Assembly (NCBI RefSeq): GCF_000255135.1
Contig: NC_016751.1
Location: 186,001-250,000 of the forward strand
Length of the DNA stretch: 64,000 bases
Direction: 5' to 3'
Source: Marinitoga piezophila KA3
GTDB lineage: Bacteria > Thermotogota > Thermotogae > Petrotogales > Petrotogaceae
Position 1 is the stretch's first letter; each line of letters starts with the position of its first letter. A program made the translations under genes and the position numbers. This document shows, one piece after another, positions 1-9,987 of the stretch. The notes beneath the pieces were generated by a model. That model was not told the origin of the DNA and did not search any database. It saw only the letters and a program-made list of their open reading frames with translations.

Positions 1-1862
1 TTCCAGCTATTTGTTTCTTGTTTAATTACACTAAGTGTAGCAAAGCATGGAATATATGTCAATACAAAGAATATTAAAGCTAAAGCTGAACGTTCTGTTA
101 AAATAGTTCTCAAAGCATATGAAATTCCGTCTTCTCCAACGTTTAATATGGTCATATATGATGATGCAACAACTTCTTTTGCAACAGCTCCGAATAATAA
201 GGAAATATTTGTTTGCCAATTCCATCCTAAGTGCATTGTTATAGGTTCAAAGAATTTACCAAGCATTGCTGCATATGAATTAGCTATATCATTATTATTT
301 GGAAAATAAGATAAAAGCCAGATAAAAATAGTTGCGATTAATATAATTCCTCCAGCTTTTTCAAGGAAATGTTTTCCTCTATTCCATGAATATAAAGCAA
401 GATTTCTAAATGTAGGCATTCTAAAACGTGGCAATTCTATTGTAAATGGAACTTCTTCACCACGGATAAAGAAGATTTGTAATATTTTAGCTGAAATTAA
501 AACTAATAAAATACTGGTAATATATACAGAAAGCAATATAAATGCAGCATTTTTATCGAAAAAGGCGCTTATTAAAAGTATAAATACAGGTAATCTTGCT
601 GAACATGAAGCAAATGGGATACTTAAAATTAAAGCCATTCTTTCTTTCTTATTGGCAATAGTTTTTGTTGACATTATTGCTGGAACACTACATCCAAATC
701 CTAAAATTATTGACATAAAAGAACGTCCGCTAAGACCGAATTTTCTAACCAGTTTATCAACAAGAAATGCGGCACGAGGTAAATACCCAGATTCTTCTAA
801 AAATCCCATAAAGAAAAATAGCACGAAAAGTTGTGGGATAAATACTAAAACTCCGCCAACTCCACCGATAATTCCATCTACAATCAATGAATTTAACCAT
901 GGAATTTGAATCTTACCATCAATTAAGTTACCTAATGCGCTAAATCCCATATCAATTAGATCAGAAAGAGGACTGGCAATATTAAAGGTTAAAGAAAATA
1001 CAAAATACAATGCAATAACATAAATTAATAACCCTAAAACTTTATGTGTCATTACATGATCTAAAATGTCCCTCATTGCCCAGCTTCTACCTTCTTCAAC
1101 GACAGCGCTGTTTATAAGAGAAGAGATAAATTTAAATTTCCAGTTCATGAATTCTGATTTTAATTTATTCATATCGAATTTTTTGTTAATATGTTCTATT
1201 AACTCTTCAGGATAATGAAAGTTTTTATTTCCAAATTCAAGATAGTATATTGCCAACCATCTTGAATCATATGAATTTAACATGGAATATTTTTTCACTT
1301 CATTTATAAATTCGTTTATGTACTCATTGATTTTATCTGTATAAAGAAAATTTTTCGCAGGAACATGTTTTGTTTCAGCAGTTTTATGAATTTCTTCAAG
1401 TAATTTATCAATACCAATATTTTTCTTCGCAGAAGTTAAAATTACGGGGATATTCAATGTTTTTGAAATAAATGAAGGATTTATAACCTTTCCTTTTGCT
1501 TCAGCTTCATCAATTGAATTTATTGCCAGAACAACCGGTAAATTCATTTCTAAAATCTGAGTCAAAAGATACATTGAACGTTCAAGGTTTAATGCATCAG
1601 CAACAACGACTACAGCATCAGGAGATTCATTTATTAAATAATCACGTGCAACCTTTTCATCGTCACTTTGGGCTGAAAGCGTATAAATACCGGGTAAGTC
1701 AACTAATTTAAAGTTGTGTCCCATGTATTTAAATGAACCAACCTTTTTTTCTACAGTAACTCCAGGCCAATTGGCAATATACTGCCTACTTCCAGTAATA
1801 ATATTAAATATAGAGGTTTTACCTACATTTGGATTACCTATTATGGCTATTTCAAAAGTCAT
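1..1862 (-). CDS. feoB: Ferrous iron transport protein B (partial, C-terminus beyond window)
   Basis: GTP-dependent inner-membrane Fe(II) transporter. Reading the minus strand from an ATG at 1862 gives about 620 residues without a stop to the window edge. The N-terminal G domain shows GNPNVGKT (G1), DLPGIY (G3) and NSID (G4). The membrane part contains the family's GFGCSVPAIM-type gate motif and, near the edge, YIPCFATLSVIKQET, typical of the FeoB C-terminal half. The start is supported by a GGAGGG site 6 bases upstream. It follows feoC by 3 bases in an feoA-feoC-feoB operon. Only the last few dozen residues should be missing. Confidence 0.95.
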   Translation of the reverse strand, partial: MTFEIAIIGNPNVGKTSIFNIITGSRQYIANWPGVTVEKKVGSFKYMGHNFKLVDLPGIYTLSAQSDDEKVARDYLINESPDAVVVVADALNLERSMYLLTQILEMNLPVVLAINSIDEAEAKGKVINPSFISKTLNIPVILTSAKKNIGIDKLLEEIHKTAETKHVPAKNFLYTDKINEYINEFINEVKKYSMLNSYDSRWLAIYYLEFGNKNFHYPEELIEHINKKFDMNKLKSEFMNWKFKFISSLINSAVVEEGRSWAMRDILDHVMTHKVLGLLIYVIALYFVFSLTFNIASPLSDLIDMGFSALGNLIDGKIQIPWLNSLIVDGIIGGVGGVLVFIPQLFVLFFFMGFLEESGYLPRAAFLVDKLVRKFGLSGRSFMSIILGFGCSVPAIMSTKTIANKKERMALILSIPFASCSARLPVFILLISAFFDKNAAFILLSVYITSILLVLISAKILQIFFIRGEEVPFTIELPRFRMPTFRNLALYSWNRGKHFLEKAGGIILIATIFIWLLSYFPNNNDIANSYAAMLGKFFEPITMHLGWNWQTNISLLFGAVAKEVVASSYMTILNVGEDGISYALRTILTERSALALIFFVLTYIPCFATLSVIKQETNSW

Positions 1863-1865
1863 ATC

Positions 1866-2084
1866 TTACCCTCCACAACTTTTTTTATTGCAAAAACCTT
1901 TTAAAGGACAACTTTCACAGGTTAAGTTCATTGATTCGAAAGTGTTTGTTTTGACACCGTTTGATAATAAAAAAGGATAAATAATGTTCCAATCACTATC
2001 AGAAAGATTAAAATATCTTTTTATATCATCAGTAGATACATTTTCCTGTTGACTATTAATATACTCCATTATTTCGTTTACCAT
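1866..2084 (-). CDS. feoC: FeoC-like small cysteine-rich protein
   Basis: A 72-residue protein between feoA and feoB. Residues 1-50 look like a small winged-helix domain. The C-terminus carries CESCPLKGFCNKKSCGG, a four-cysteine cluster typical of FeoC-like proteins, which in other bacteria binds an Fe-S cluster or protects FeoB. Position and cysteines together support the call; the exact role, as a regulator or as a FeoB partner, is inferred. It ends 3 bases before the FeoB start. Confidence 0.8.
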   Translation of the reverse strand: MVNEIMEYINSQQENVSTDDIKRYFNLSDSDWNIIYPFLLSNGVKTNTFESMNLTCESCPLKGFCNKKSCGG

Positions 2085-2100
2085 TATTCCACCAGCTTTA

Positions 2101-2556
2101 TTATCTGATTTTTCTGAGAATTATTTTTCTCGACCTTCCTTTACCAAATCCTATTTTTTTACCATTTGCATTAATTAAAACCTTTCCATAATTATTGCTT
2201 AAAACCTGAATTTTACTGCCTATAGTAATACCTGTCTTCTCCAATTCTTTTTTTAATAACATTCCGCCTTTAATCATAAAAACTTCATACATTCCCGGAC
2301 GTGCCTCATCCAAAGTAATATATTCTTCAGTAACATCAACAAAAATACGCTGAGCTTCACTTTTTCTTATCATGATTTTATTATCTTCAATTTTAAATAC
2401 CATTGGGTCTCCAAATGGTGATTCGTGAACATAAGTTATTTTCTTACCAGGTAATACCCCCATGGCAATAAATCTTTCCTTTATTGAATCTTCAAAATCG
2501 AGCCTTACAATTATTCCATCCATTCCTATTATTAAACTGCTTAATGGTATTATCAT
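2101..2556 (-). CDS. feoA: FeoA-domain protein with two tandem FeoA domains
   Basis: A 151-residue protein made of two SH3-like FeoA repeats. The first (about 3-75) contains RFIAMGVLPGKKI; the second (about 80-150) contains ELEKTGITIGSKI and ends in FGKGRSRKIIL. Single FeoA proteins are about 75-80 residues, so this is a duplication or fusion. FeoA is a cytosolic accessory of FeoB. It is first in the operon. Upstream on the minus strand a TATAAT (2627 to 2622) may be its -10 box; the -35 is poor. Confidence 0.88.
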   Translation of the reverse strand: MIIPLSSLIIGMDGIIVRLDFEDSIKERFIAMGVLPGKKITYVHESPFGDPMVFKIEDNKIMIRKSEAQRIFVDVTEEYITLDEARPGMYEVFMIKGGMLLKKELEKTGITIGSKIQVLSNNYGKVLINANGKKIGFGKGRSRKIILRKIR

Positions 2557-2948
2557 GGCGAATTCCTCCTAAATAGAATATAAAAACAAAATCAAAAAGT
2601 GTTGTGATATTTTTCATTACTATTATACTCTAAATCTGTTAAAAAGAGTCAGAATTAGAGCAAAGGTATTATTACCTATAAAGAATAAAAAATATTTTTT
2701 TATCTTTTACCGCAAAAAATCTTTCTTGAAAAAACAAATTCTTTTCTAAATAAAATTTATTTTTACATATTATTATTTTTTATTAACATATAATTTTGCA
2801 GCTAACCGATGAGATAATTAAATGACAAAAATTTAATATAACCAGGCATATTATATAACATTTTTATTGATTTTAGATGTAAGTATTTATAATTTTTGTG
2901 GTATGATAAAATGGTAAAGATAAAGATAATTACGGAGGAGGAAGTAGT
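2557..2948. other. Divergent intergenic region, feoA / O-antigen ligase
   Basis: About 390 AT-rich bases with no credible gene. On the minus strand TATAAT at 2622-2627 probably serves feoA. On the plus strand TATAAT at 2888-2893 with TTGATT at 2867-2872 (15-base spacer, short) or TATGAT at 2902-2907 may serve the ligase gene, whose start has a strong GGAGGAGG site. No iron-box-like palindrome was recognised by eye. Confidence 0.4.
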
Positions 2949-5585
2949 ATGAATGTCAGGTCAAAGTATCCAGCTGATATTATGGCAATGGGAGTTTTCT
3001 TTTTAGTATTACCATTTTTAATGGTGCCATCATGGGTTTATGAGTATTCAACACAAAAACATCTCGTTTTTGCTCTTTTTTATACTGCTATGTTTTTTGT
3101 TTATTTGTTCAAGCTTAATAAAGAAAAATATGAAATTTCTTATTCTCTAAATCACATATATTTCTCGTTATTTGGTCTGGCGTCTGTTTTTTCTTTGATA
3201 AACGTATTTATACAAAATAAATATTATTTCAGATATTCTTTTGAAGTAGCTTTATATATCTCAATAATTGTTTTTGTATCCTATATTTTAACAAATAGAT
3301 TTGGAAAAGACTTCAAATTTATTGAAGATGCGCTGTTTATATTCTTAATAACTGGTTTTATCATTGGAGTAGATGGATTATTAAATAAATTTTTCGGATA
3401 TGATATATTTTTTGGGAAATATGGTGATCCTTCCCAGAGAATAACCTTAAGAACAACAATAGGAAATCCAAATTTTGTTTCAGACTACATGGGACAAATG
3501 ATTCCAATAGGAATATATTTTGCATTATCAAAAAACTCTTCTCTTTTAAAAAGAGTCTTTAGTATTATCTCAATATTTGTTATGTTCTGGGTATTATTAT
3601 TTGCACAAACACGTTCAATTTATTTATCTTTTTTCCTTGGAATGGCAATATTTGCAATATTCTTTTCAATTAGTTTTTTAAAAAATAAAAACGATGAAGA
3701 TATTAATTATATAAAAAGCAAAAAGTTTTTAATTCCGATGATTTTAATTATTCTTATAATTTCCTTTTTATTAATTATGTTCAATATTCCATCACCATTT
3801 AACAAGGGTGGGGAAGTTGTTGCAGCAAAGAGATTCGAAGCAATTACATCGGTATCTTCATGGGATGAAAGAACTTTATCCTGGCTTGCTGCTGTTGAAC
3901 AGTGGAAAGACCCAAATCATCTATTAAATAGATTTATAGGTGGAGGAATTGTCACTTATCCTGTTTATGCTGTAAGATATATGGCTGATATTCAGGCAAG
4001 AAACCCTGAAAAATTTTATTATGCATGGAACAATTTTAAAAGAGCTCATAATGATTACTTACAGGTTTTAGGTGAAACGGGTTTATTTGGTTTTATATCA
4101 ATAATGTTATTATTATTTGGTTTAATAACTGTTTTCTTTAAAAGAGTTTTTAATATTAAAGACTTCAATAAACTTTTAATGTTCAATTTATTTGCATGGT
4201 CACTTACAATTGTAGCAATTCATAGTGCAACTGAATTCCCAATGCATTTACATCCAAATATAATGTCCGCATTGTTTATTATTTCTGTAGCTGTTTCAGA
4301 ACAGTTTGGAGAAACAAAAAAAGTATCAATTTCTTCTAAAACATTAAAGAGTGTATTTGTTGTATTTTTTATAATTGGAATTCTTGTATCATTTTTAAAA
4401 ATCAATTCTACAGCGGCAGAAATCTACTTTAAAACCGCCAATGCAGAATATATGAAAATTGATGCTTATCAAAATGTAGTTAAAAACCAAATTCCAAATA
4501 TAATAAATCAAATTGATACTCAAATAAGTAAATTAAAAAATTATAAAGTATCAAATCCGCTTGAATTACAAAAGATTTCTTCAGAAATACAGAAACTGGA
4601 AGATGAAAAGAAAAAATATCTAAATACAAAAAGAGAATATGAAAATAAAGCTTTTGAATCATATAAAAAAGCAAAAGAATATTTCTTAAAATCATTAAAA
4701 GCTAATCCAGCATTTGGAAAATCTGGATTTTATCTTGCGCAGTTACTTGCAAAAACGCCATATAGGTTAATGGAAATTGATTATAATAAATTAACTGATT
4801 ATATGGATATGAAATATCCTGAATATGATTTTATGTTTAAAAAATTCGAAGGCGCATTAGACTTAATGCCGTATTCTTCATCTCAGATTAGATTTACTAT
4901 AAAAAATCTTTATTTATTACTTAAAGAAAAAACAAACGGAAATCCAGAAGTATTACAGGCACTTGCATATATACAAAGTTTACAGGATGAAATTGATCAA
5001 TTAAAAAGTAATTATACATCTTTTAATGAAAAAAATGCGTATAGATTAATTTCAAAATTAAATGTTATCATTTTCCAGAATTTAAATAATCTAGAACGAT
5101 ATTTTAATGAAGATAAAAACATTGTTGAAGAGATAGAAAAGTTAAAAAAGCATTACTATACTCAATTTGTGTATTGGTATGATAAAACAATTGAAATACT
5201 GCCAGGAGGATGGAATAGATTTCCTGAATGGGAAGATGTATATACCGAATACATGAAAATAATGTTTAACTTTAATGGCTATATAGGTATGGAAAAAACA
5301 ATAAATAATATTTTAAAAATAGCCGAAAAAGAAGCAAAAGCAGATTATTATATGATGAAAAAAACAAGAGGAATACCTGATAAATCTTTTGCATTTTTTG
5401 AAGATCTCTATTTTTATCTAAAGTCAAATGGTAATTCGGAATTGGCAATAAAATTAGCGGAACATGTAACAAAATTTTATTCAGAAGTTTATAATTATAA
5501 TTTACTATATTTAGAGAGATATCCTGATACACGTTATAAATCCAGAATAGAAAATTTTAAAAGGGTGTATGAATTTTTAAAATGA
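2949..5585 (+). CDS. O-antigen ligase/polymerase-like membrane protein with helical C-terminal domain
   Basis: An 878-residue protein. Residues 1-470 hold about a dozen hydrophobic segments and a Wzy_C-type loop with AHNDYLQVLGETG near residue 365, typical of O-antigen ligase/polymerase (WaaL/Wzy) proteins of the inner membrane. Residues about 480-878 are soluble and helical, with possible coiled coil (500-560) and TPR-like repeats. The family transfers or polymerises glycans on lipid carriers; the substrate here is unknown. The start has GGAGGAGG just upstream. It overlaps the next small gene. With wecB and the barrel proteins it hints at surface polysaccharide production. Confidence 0.8.
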   Translation: MNVRSKYPADIMAMGVFFLVLPFLMVPSWVYEYSTQKHLVFALFYTAMFFVYLFKLNKEKYEISYSLNHIYFSLFGLASVFSLINVFIQNKYYFRYSFEVALYISIIVFVSYILTNRFGKDFKFIEDALFIFLITGFIIGVDGLLNKFFGYDIFFGKYGDPSQRITLRTTIGNPNFVSDYMGQMIPIGIYFALSKNSSLLKRVFSIISIFVMFWVLLFAQTRSIYLSFFLGMAIFAIFFSISFLKNKNDEDINYIKSKKFLIPMILIILIISFLLIMFNIPSPFNKGGEVVAAKRFEAITSVSSWDERTLSWLAAVEQWKDPNHLLNRFIGGGIVTYPVYAVRYMADIQARNPEKFYYAWNNFKRAHNDYLQVLGETGLFGFISIMLLLFGLITVFFKRVFNIKDFNKLLMFNLFAWSLTIVAIHSATEFPMHLHPNIMSALFIISVAVSEQFGETKKVSISSKTLKSVFVVFFIIGILVSFLKINSTAAEIYFKTANAEYMKIDAYQNVVKNQIPNIINQIDTQISKLKNYKVSNPLELQKISSEIQKLEDEKKKYLNTKREYENKAFESYKKAKEYFLKSLKANPAFGKSGFYLAQLLAKTPYRLMEIDYNKLTDYMDMKYPEYDFMFKKFEGALDLMPYSSSQIRFTIKNLYLLLKEKTNGNPEVLQALAYIQSLQDEIDQLKSNYTSFNEKNAYRLISKLNVIIFQNLNNLERYFNEDKNIVEEIEKLKKHYYTQFVYWYDKTIEILPGGWNRFPEWEDVYTEYMKIMFNFNGYIGMEKTINNILKIAEKEAKADYYMMKKTRGIPDKSFAFFEDLYFYLKSNGNSELAIKLAEHVTKFYSEVYNYNLLYLERYPDTRYKSRIENFKRVYEFLK

Positions 5586-5836
5586 GATTGGCAATAATTC
5601 TTTTAACAATAATTATAGTCATAAATTCAATAACTTTCTATTTCTATTTAAATGTTAGACAGCGTGAAAATCTAAAATCAAAATATAATATTTTTGATGC
5701 ATATTTAAAAGTAAGATTTTATGATAAATTACTCATGTTTATGAACAATCATTCAGAAATAAAAGAAGTAAAAATAAATAATTTGATTTTTAAACGAGAG
5801 GGTAATTATATAGTCGTAGAGGAGGAACAAAAATGA
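5582..5836 (+). CDS. Small membrane-anchored protein, unknown function
   Basis: An 84-residue protein with one N-terminal hydrophobic helix (about 3-22) followed by a polar, charged tail. Its ATG overlaps the stop of the ligase-like gene (ATGA) and its end overlaps the DegV start, so it is translated as part of the operon. No family is recognised. The compact coupling on both sides makes it likely to be a real gene. Confidence 0.6.
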   Translation: MRLAIILLTIIIVINSITFYFYLNVRQRENLKSKYNIFDAYLKVRFYDKLLMFMNNHSEIKEVKINNLIFKREGNYIVVEEEQK

Positions 5837-6708
5837 AAAGGGCAATAATCGTAGATTCAGGATGTTCTCCGACACCTGACTGGATTGAAAAATATAATCT
5901 GAAATTTATGGGAATGAAGGTATATATTGATGGAAAAGAATATACTGATGGTGTAGATCTTTCAAAAGAAAAATTTTATGATTTAGTAGAAGGTGCTGAA
6001 GAAATTCATACCGCTCAACCATCCTTAAAGGAAATAATGAATATTTATGAGTCATTAAAAGAAGAGGGATATGATGAAATTGTTGATATTCATTTTTCAT
6101 CGAAAATGTCAGGGTTATACAACACTGCTAATATGGCAAAAAATATGCTCAATGATATTAATCTAAAAATTGTTGACACCAAAATGGTTTCAATAGGAGC
6201 TTCTCTTGTTGCGAGAAGAATTGTTGAACTCTTAAATGAAGGAAGAGAATTTGAAGAAGTTAACGAATTAATTCCGAAAATTATAGATAATACATTTATG
6301 GAATTTTCTGTCCCAACATTAAAATATCTTATTAAAAATGGAAGGATTGGAAAAGCAGCAGGGATGGCAGGAACTTTATTAAAAATAATTCCAGTATTAA
6401 CTGTTGAAGATGCTGAAATTACTCCGTTAGCTAAGGTTAGAGGTTTAAATAAAGCATATAAAACTATGTCTGAATCATTGTTTGAATTTATAAAAAATAA
6501 ACCTTATAACATTAAAATATATAAAATACACGGATTTGAAAGCAATAAAGAACAGGAAGAAAAAGTGTTTAACATGTTTATGGACAAATTCCAAACACTT
6601 GGCTATGATTACGAACTAATTGAAGGTAGAATATGGCCAACAGTAGCATGTCATAGTGGTCCGGAAGTATTCGGGCTTGCAGTATATGGGGAGGAAAAAC
6701 CCTTATAA
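5833..6708 (+). CDS. DegV family fatty-acid-binding protein
   Basis: A 291-residue protein beginning IIVDSGCSPTPDWI, the conserved DegV opening, with HFSSKMSGLYNTA and the later FSVPTLKYLIKNGRIG motif. DegV/FakB proteins bind a fatty acid in a two-domain fold and, where a FakA kinase exists, present it for phosphorylation. Length is normal. The start has GAGGAGG 7 bases upstream. The stop overlaps the recG start by one base (TAATG). Confidence 0.88.
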   Translation: MKRAIIVDSGCSPTPDWIEKYNLKFMGMKVYIDGKEYTDGVDLSKEKFYDLVEGAEEIHTAQPSLKEIMNIYESLKEEGYDEIVDIHFSSKMSGLYNTANMAKNMLNDINLKIVDTKMVSIGASLVARRIVELLNEGREFEEVNELIPKIIDNTFMEFSVPTLKYLIKNGRIGKAAGMAGTLLKIIPVLTVEDAEITPLAKVRGLNKAYKTMSESLFEFIKNKPYNIKIYKIHGFESNKEQEEKVFNMFMDKFQTLGYDYELIEGRIWPTVACHSGPEVFGLAVYGEEKPL

Positions 6709-9050
6709 TGAATATAGAAGACTTTTTTAACGGTCTCGAAGCTAAATTAAAAGATGCTTTAAAAGAAAAACTAAAATGGGAATATTTATTTAAAGAGTTA
6801 TATAAATATTCCGCCAATTATATAAACATAATAGAACAGGAGAAGGGCCTAAAAGAAAAAATAGGCTCTTTTCTTGGTTATTATAAACCTATAGCTAATC
6901 TTTCAGATGAAAGGCGTATAAAAAGAGCTTTAAATGGTTTAGAACTAATAGAAAAATTGAAATATGAATATCTAATTGATTCACCAGAAAAACCATATAA
7001 AGATATGCCATTAGCTACAGATATTAAATTTATCAAAGGTGTCGGCAATAAACGTGCAAAAATATTAAGAGAATTTGGTATTAATTCAATTGAAGATACA
7101 TTTTATTTTTTCCCGAGAGATTATGAAGATAGAAGAGAAATTAAACGTATTATTGATTGTTATCATGGTCAAAATTGTCTTGTTGTTGGTAATATAGTAA
7201 ATTTTGAAGAAAAAAATATAGGAAGTTTAAGAATATTATCATATGCTCTTGAAGATAAAGATGGGAGTGTTTTAATTCTTACATGGTTTAACCAGGATTA
7301 TATAAAAAAATTTATTCAAGTTGGATTAAAGGTTGCAGCCTATGGAACAGTTGAAGTGGAGTTTGGCAGGAAAACCATTAAAAATCCTGATTTTCAGATA
7401 ATAACTTCTGAACAAGAAGTTCAAACTGGAATTCTTCCAGTATATCCTTTAAAAAGAGGTATATACCAAAACAATATGAGAAACATTTTTTCAGAAACAA
7501 TTCCCTATGTAAATTATAAAGAAGAATTTATTCCTGAAGAAATCAAAAATAAATATAAATTAATAAGTTTATCCAGGCGAATAAAAGGGATACATTTTCC
7601 AAAGAGTTTTTTTCATTATGAAAAAGCCAAAGAAGCTTTAAAATATGAAGAGATTTTTTTATTTGAATTTTCAGTATTAATGAAAAAAAGATTAATTAAA
7701 GAAAAAATAGGTATATCTAAAAAAAATGAAGGGAAATTAATTGAAGAATTTAAAAAGATATTATCTTTTAAATTGACTAATGCTCAAAATAAGGTTTTTA
7801 ATGAAATAAGAAAAGATATGGATTCCAAAGAACCTATGAACAGACTATTACAAGGAGATGTTGGTTCAGGAAAAACTGTAGTTTCAGAAATGGCATTATT
7901 ATACAATTATGAAAGTGGTTTTCAGGGAGCAGTGATGGTACCAACCTCTGTACTCGCTAAACAACAATTTTTAAAAATTAAAAAACATATGGAGAATTTT
8001 GGGATTAACGTGGAATTATTATTGGGTGAAACAAAAAATTCTGAGAAAAAAATTATTAAAGAAAAATTAAAAAATGGTGAAATAGATATTTTGATAGGAA
8101 CACATGCATTAATTCAGGAAGATGTAGAATTTAAAAACCTTGGTCTTGTTGTAATTGACGAACAACATCGTTTTGGAGTAAAACAGCGTTTAAGCTTAAT
8201 AAATAAAGGGGTAATGCCTGATATCTTATTTATGACAGCTACCCCAATTCCCCGAACGCTCGCCATGACATTGTATGGAGATCTTGATGTTTCAATAATT
8301 GATGAAATGCCATCTGGAAGGAAGAAAGTTAAAACAGTTTATGCAACAGAAGAAAAAATAAATGAAATATATAAATTTATAGAAGATGAATTAAAACAAA
8401 AACACCAGGTTTTCTTTATATATCCGCTAATTGAAGAATCTGAAGCAATAGATTTAAAAGCCGCAACGGAAATGTATGAAGTATTAAATAAAAGATTTAA
8501 AAAATATGGTGTTGAACTATTACATGGTAAAATGAAATCACAGGAAAAAAACGATATTATGGAACGATTTTCCAAAAAAGAATTCTTAATCCTTGTTTCT
8601 ACAACAGTTGTGGAAGTTGGTGTTGATATTCCAGATGCTACCGTAATTGTTATAGAACATGCAGAACGTTTTGGTCTATCACAATTGCATCAATTAAGAG
8701 GAAGAGTTGGAAGAAGCAATAAGCAGGCTTACTGTTTCCTTGTTGTTAGCAAAAAAACAACTTCTGAAACACGAGAACGCTTAAGAAAATTTGCTCAAAC
8801 AACAAATGGATTTGAAGTTTCAGAAATGGATCTGCAATGGAGAGGGCCTGGAAAATTCTTTGGCACTGAGCAGCATGGATTACCAGATTTTAAATTTCCT
8901 GATATATTAAGCAATCCAGAACTTATAAACACAGCAAGAAAAGATGCTAATGAAATATTGTCCAAAGATCCCGATTTAATAAAATATCCTGCATTAAGAG
9001 AAGAAATATATAAACGATATGGGAAAAAATTAAAAATGTTAGAAGCGTAG
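6708..9050 (+). CDS. recG: ATP-dependent DNA helicase RecG
   Basis: A 780-residue superfamily 2 helicase that remodels stalled forks and Holliday junctions. An N-terminal extension (about 1-100) precedes the wedge/OB domain, which begins with FIKGVGNKRAKILREFG. Helicase motifs are clear: GDVGSGKT (Walker A, about 382), DEQHRFG (about 483, the RecG form of DEAD), TATPIPRTLA, and QLRGRVGRS in the second lobe. The C-terminus is the usual RecG wedge-contact region. Thermotogal RecG proteins commonly have the extra N-terminal segment. Translationally coupled to degV. Confidence 0.96.
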   Translation: MNIEDFFNGLEAKLKDALKEKLKWEYLFKELYKYSANYINIIEQEKGLKEKIGSFLGYYKPIANLSDERRIKRALNGLELIEKLKYEYLIDSPEKPYKDMPLATDIKFIKGVGNKRAKILREFGINSIEDTFYFFPRDYEDRREIKRIIDCYHGQNCLVVGNIVNFEEKNIGSLRILSYALEDKDGSVLILTWFNQDYIKKFIQVGLKVAAYGTVEVEFGRKTIKNPDFQIITSEQEVQTGILPVYPLKRGIYQNNMRNIFSETIPYVNYKEEFIPEEIKNKYKLISLSRRIKGIHFPKSFFHYEKAKEALKYEEIFLFEFSVLMKKRLIKEKIGISKKNEGKLIEEFKKILSFKLTNAQNKVFNEIRKDMDSKEPMNRLLQGDVGSGKTVVSEMALLYNYESGFQGAVMVPTSVLAKQQFLKIKKHMENFGINVELLLGETKNSEKKIIKEKLKNGEIDILIGTHALIQEDVEFKNLGLVVIDEQHRFGVKQRLSLINKGVMPDILFMTATPIPRTLAMTLYGDLDVSIIDEMPSGRKKVKTVYATEEKINEIYKFIEDELKQKHQVFFIYPLIEESEAIDLKAATEMYEVLNKRFKKYGVELLHGKMKSQEKNDIMERFSKKEFLILVSTTVVEVGVDIPDATVIVIEHAERFGLSQLHQLRGRVGRSNKQAYCFLVVSKKTTSETRERLRKFAQTTNGFEVSEMDLQWRGPGKFFGTEQHGLPDFKFPDILSNPELINTARKDANEILSKDPDLIKYPALREEIYKRYGKKLKMLEA

Positions 9051-9061
9051 GTGAAAAAGAT

Positions 9062-9610
9062 ATGTTATCAATAGAAAGTGGAAGTTTAAGAGGAAAAAAA
9101 GTAATGACTGTTAATGATAAAAGAACACGTTATACACCGGCAAATGTAAGAAGAGCTATATTTAATTTTGTTGATGTGGAAGATATGAAATCTCTTGAAA
9201 TATTCGGAGGTTCAGGAATAGTTACTTTCGAATTTTTAAGTTCAGGAGCCACAGATGCAACTATTATTGAAGCATCTAAAAAAGCCTGTTCTACTATATT
9301 AAAAAATGCAAGGAATTTAGGAGTTAAAGACAAAATAAATTTAATATGTTCTGATTTTAGAAATGCTATTGCAAAATTAACAGAAAAATACGATATAATA
9401 TTTATGGATCCACCTTTTCAAATGGGACTTGCAGATGAAGCAATGAAAAAAATTAGTGAAAACTCTAATATATATGATGAAGATACTTTAATCATAGTTG
9501 AACATTCAAAAAGAGAAGAAATTTCAGAAAAATATGGTGAACTTGCAGTATATAAGGTGTATAATTATGGTGATATAAAACTAACATTATTTACAATGGG
9601 GGGAAAATGA
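9062..9610 (+). CDS. rsmD: RsmD-family 16S rRNA guanine-N2 methyltransferase
   Basis: A 182-residue SAM-dependent methyltransferase. The SAM-binding glycine-rich loop is LEIFGGSGIVTFEFLSSGA, and the catalytic MDPPFQMG motif marks amino-group methylation of guanine (m2G966 in E. coli). The N-terminal TRYTPANVRRAIFN is typical of RsmD. Length matches the family. It starts 11 bases after recG and overlaps comFB by ATGA. Confidence 0.9.
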   Translation: MLSIESGSLRGKKVMTVNDKRTRYTPANVRRAIFNFVDVEDMKSLEIFGGSGIVTFEFLSSGATDATIIEASKKACSTILKNARNLGVKDKINLICSDFRNAIAKLTEKYDIIFMDPPFQMGLADEAMKKISENSNIYDEDTLIIVEHSKREEISEKYGELAVYKVYNYGDIKLTLFTMGGK

Positions 9611-9987
9611 TGATTATTGAAAAGTATCATATTACTAATGTAATGGAACATATAGTTGAAGAAATAACCAATGAAATGTTTGCGATGCCAAATATCGATA
9701 TGTGTATATGCGACAGATGTAGAGCCGATGTTATTGCACTGGCATTAAACCATCTGCATCCAAAATATGTAGTCACTGAAAAAGGTAGATTATATTCAGA
9801 ATTGCAAAATTACACATTCCAGACAAGAGCGGAAGTATTAACAGAAGTATTAAAAGCCATGGAAAAGGTAAAAGAACATCCTTCACACCCTAAAGAAGAA
9901 TCTATATATAGAAATGAAGAAAATATAGATCTTGACGAACTTGAAAAGCATTTTGAAAATATAAGTAATAACAAAAAAAATAAATAA
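9607..9987 (+). CDS. comFB: Late competence protein ComFB family
   Basis: A 126-residue protein with the ComFB signature CDRCRADVIALALNHLHPKYVVT. The two cysteines in CICDRCR probably bind zinc. ComFB-type proteins lie next to competence or DNA-processing genes, and some bind cyclic dinucleotides. The charged C-terminal 35 residues are probably disordered. The start overlaps rsmD. An in-frame ATG one codon later is possible. The stop codon touches the stop of the convergent gene on the minus strand. Confidence 0.82.
   Translation: MMIIEKYHITNVMEHIVEEITNEMFAMPNIDMCICDRCRADVIALALNHLHPKYVVTEKGRLYSELQNYTFQTRAEVLTEVLKAMEKVKEHPSHPKEESIYRNEENIDLDELEKHFENISNNKKNK

Noticed and set aside
1496-1980. 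Two plus-strand frames opposite feoB and feoC
   Set aside because: They are antisense to well-recognised FeoB and FeoC coding sequence with no own ribosome site.
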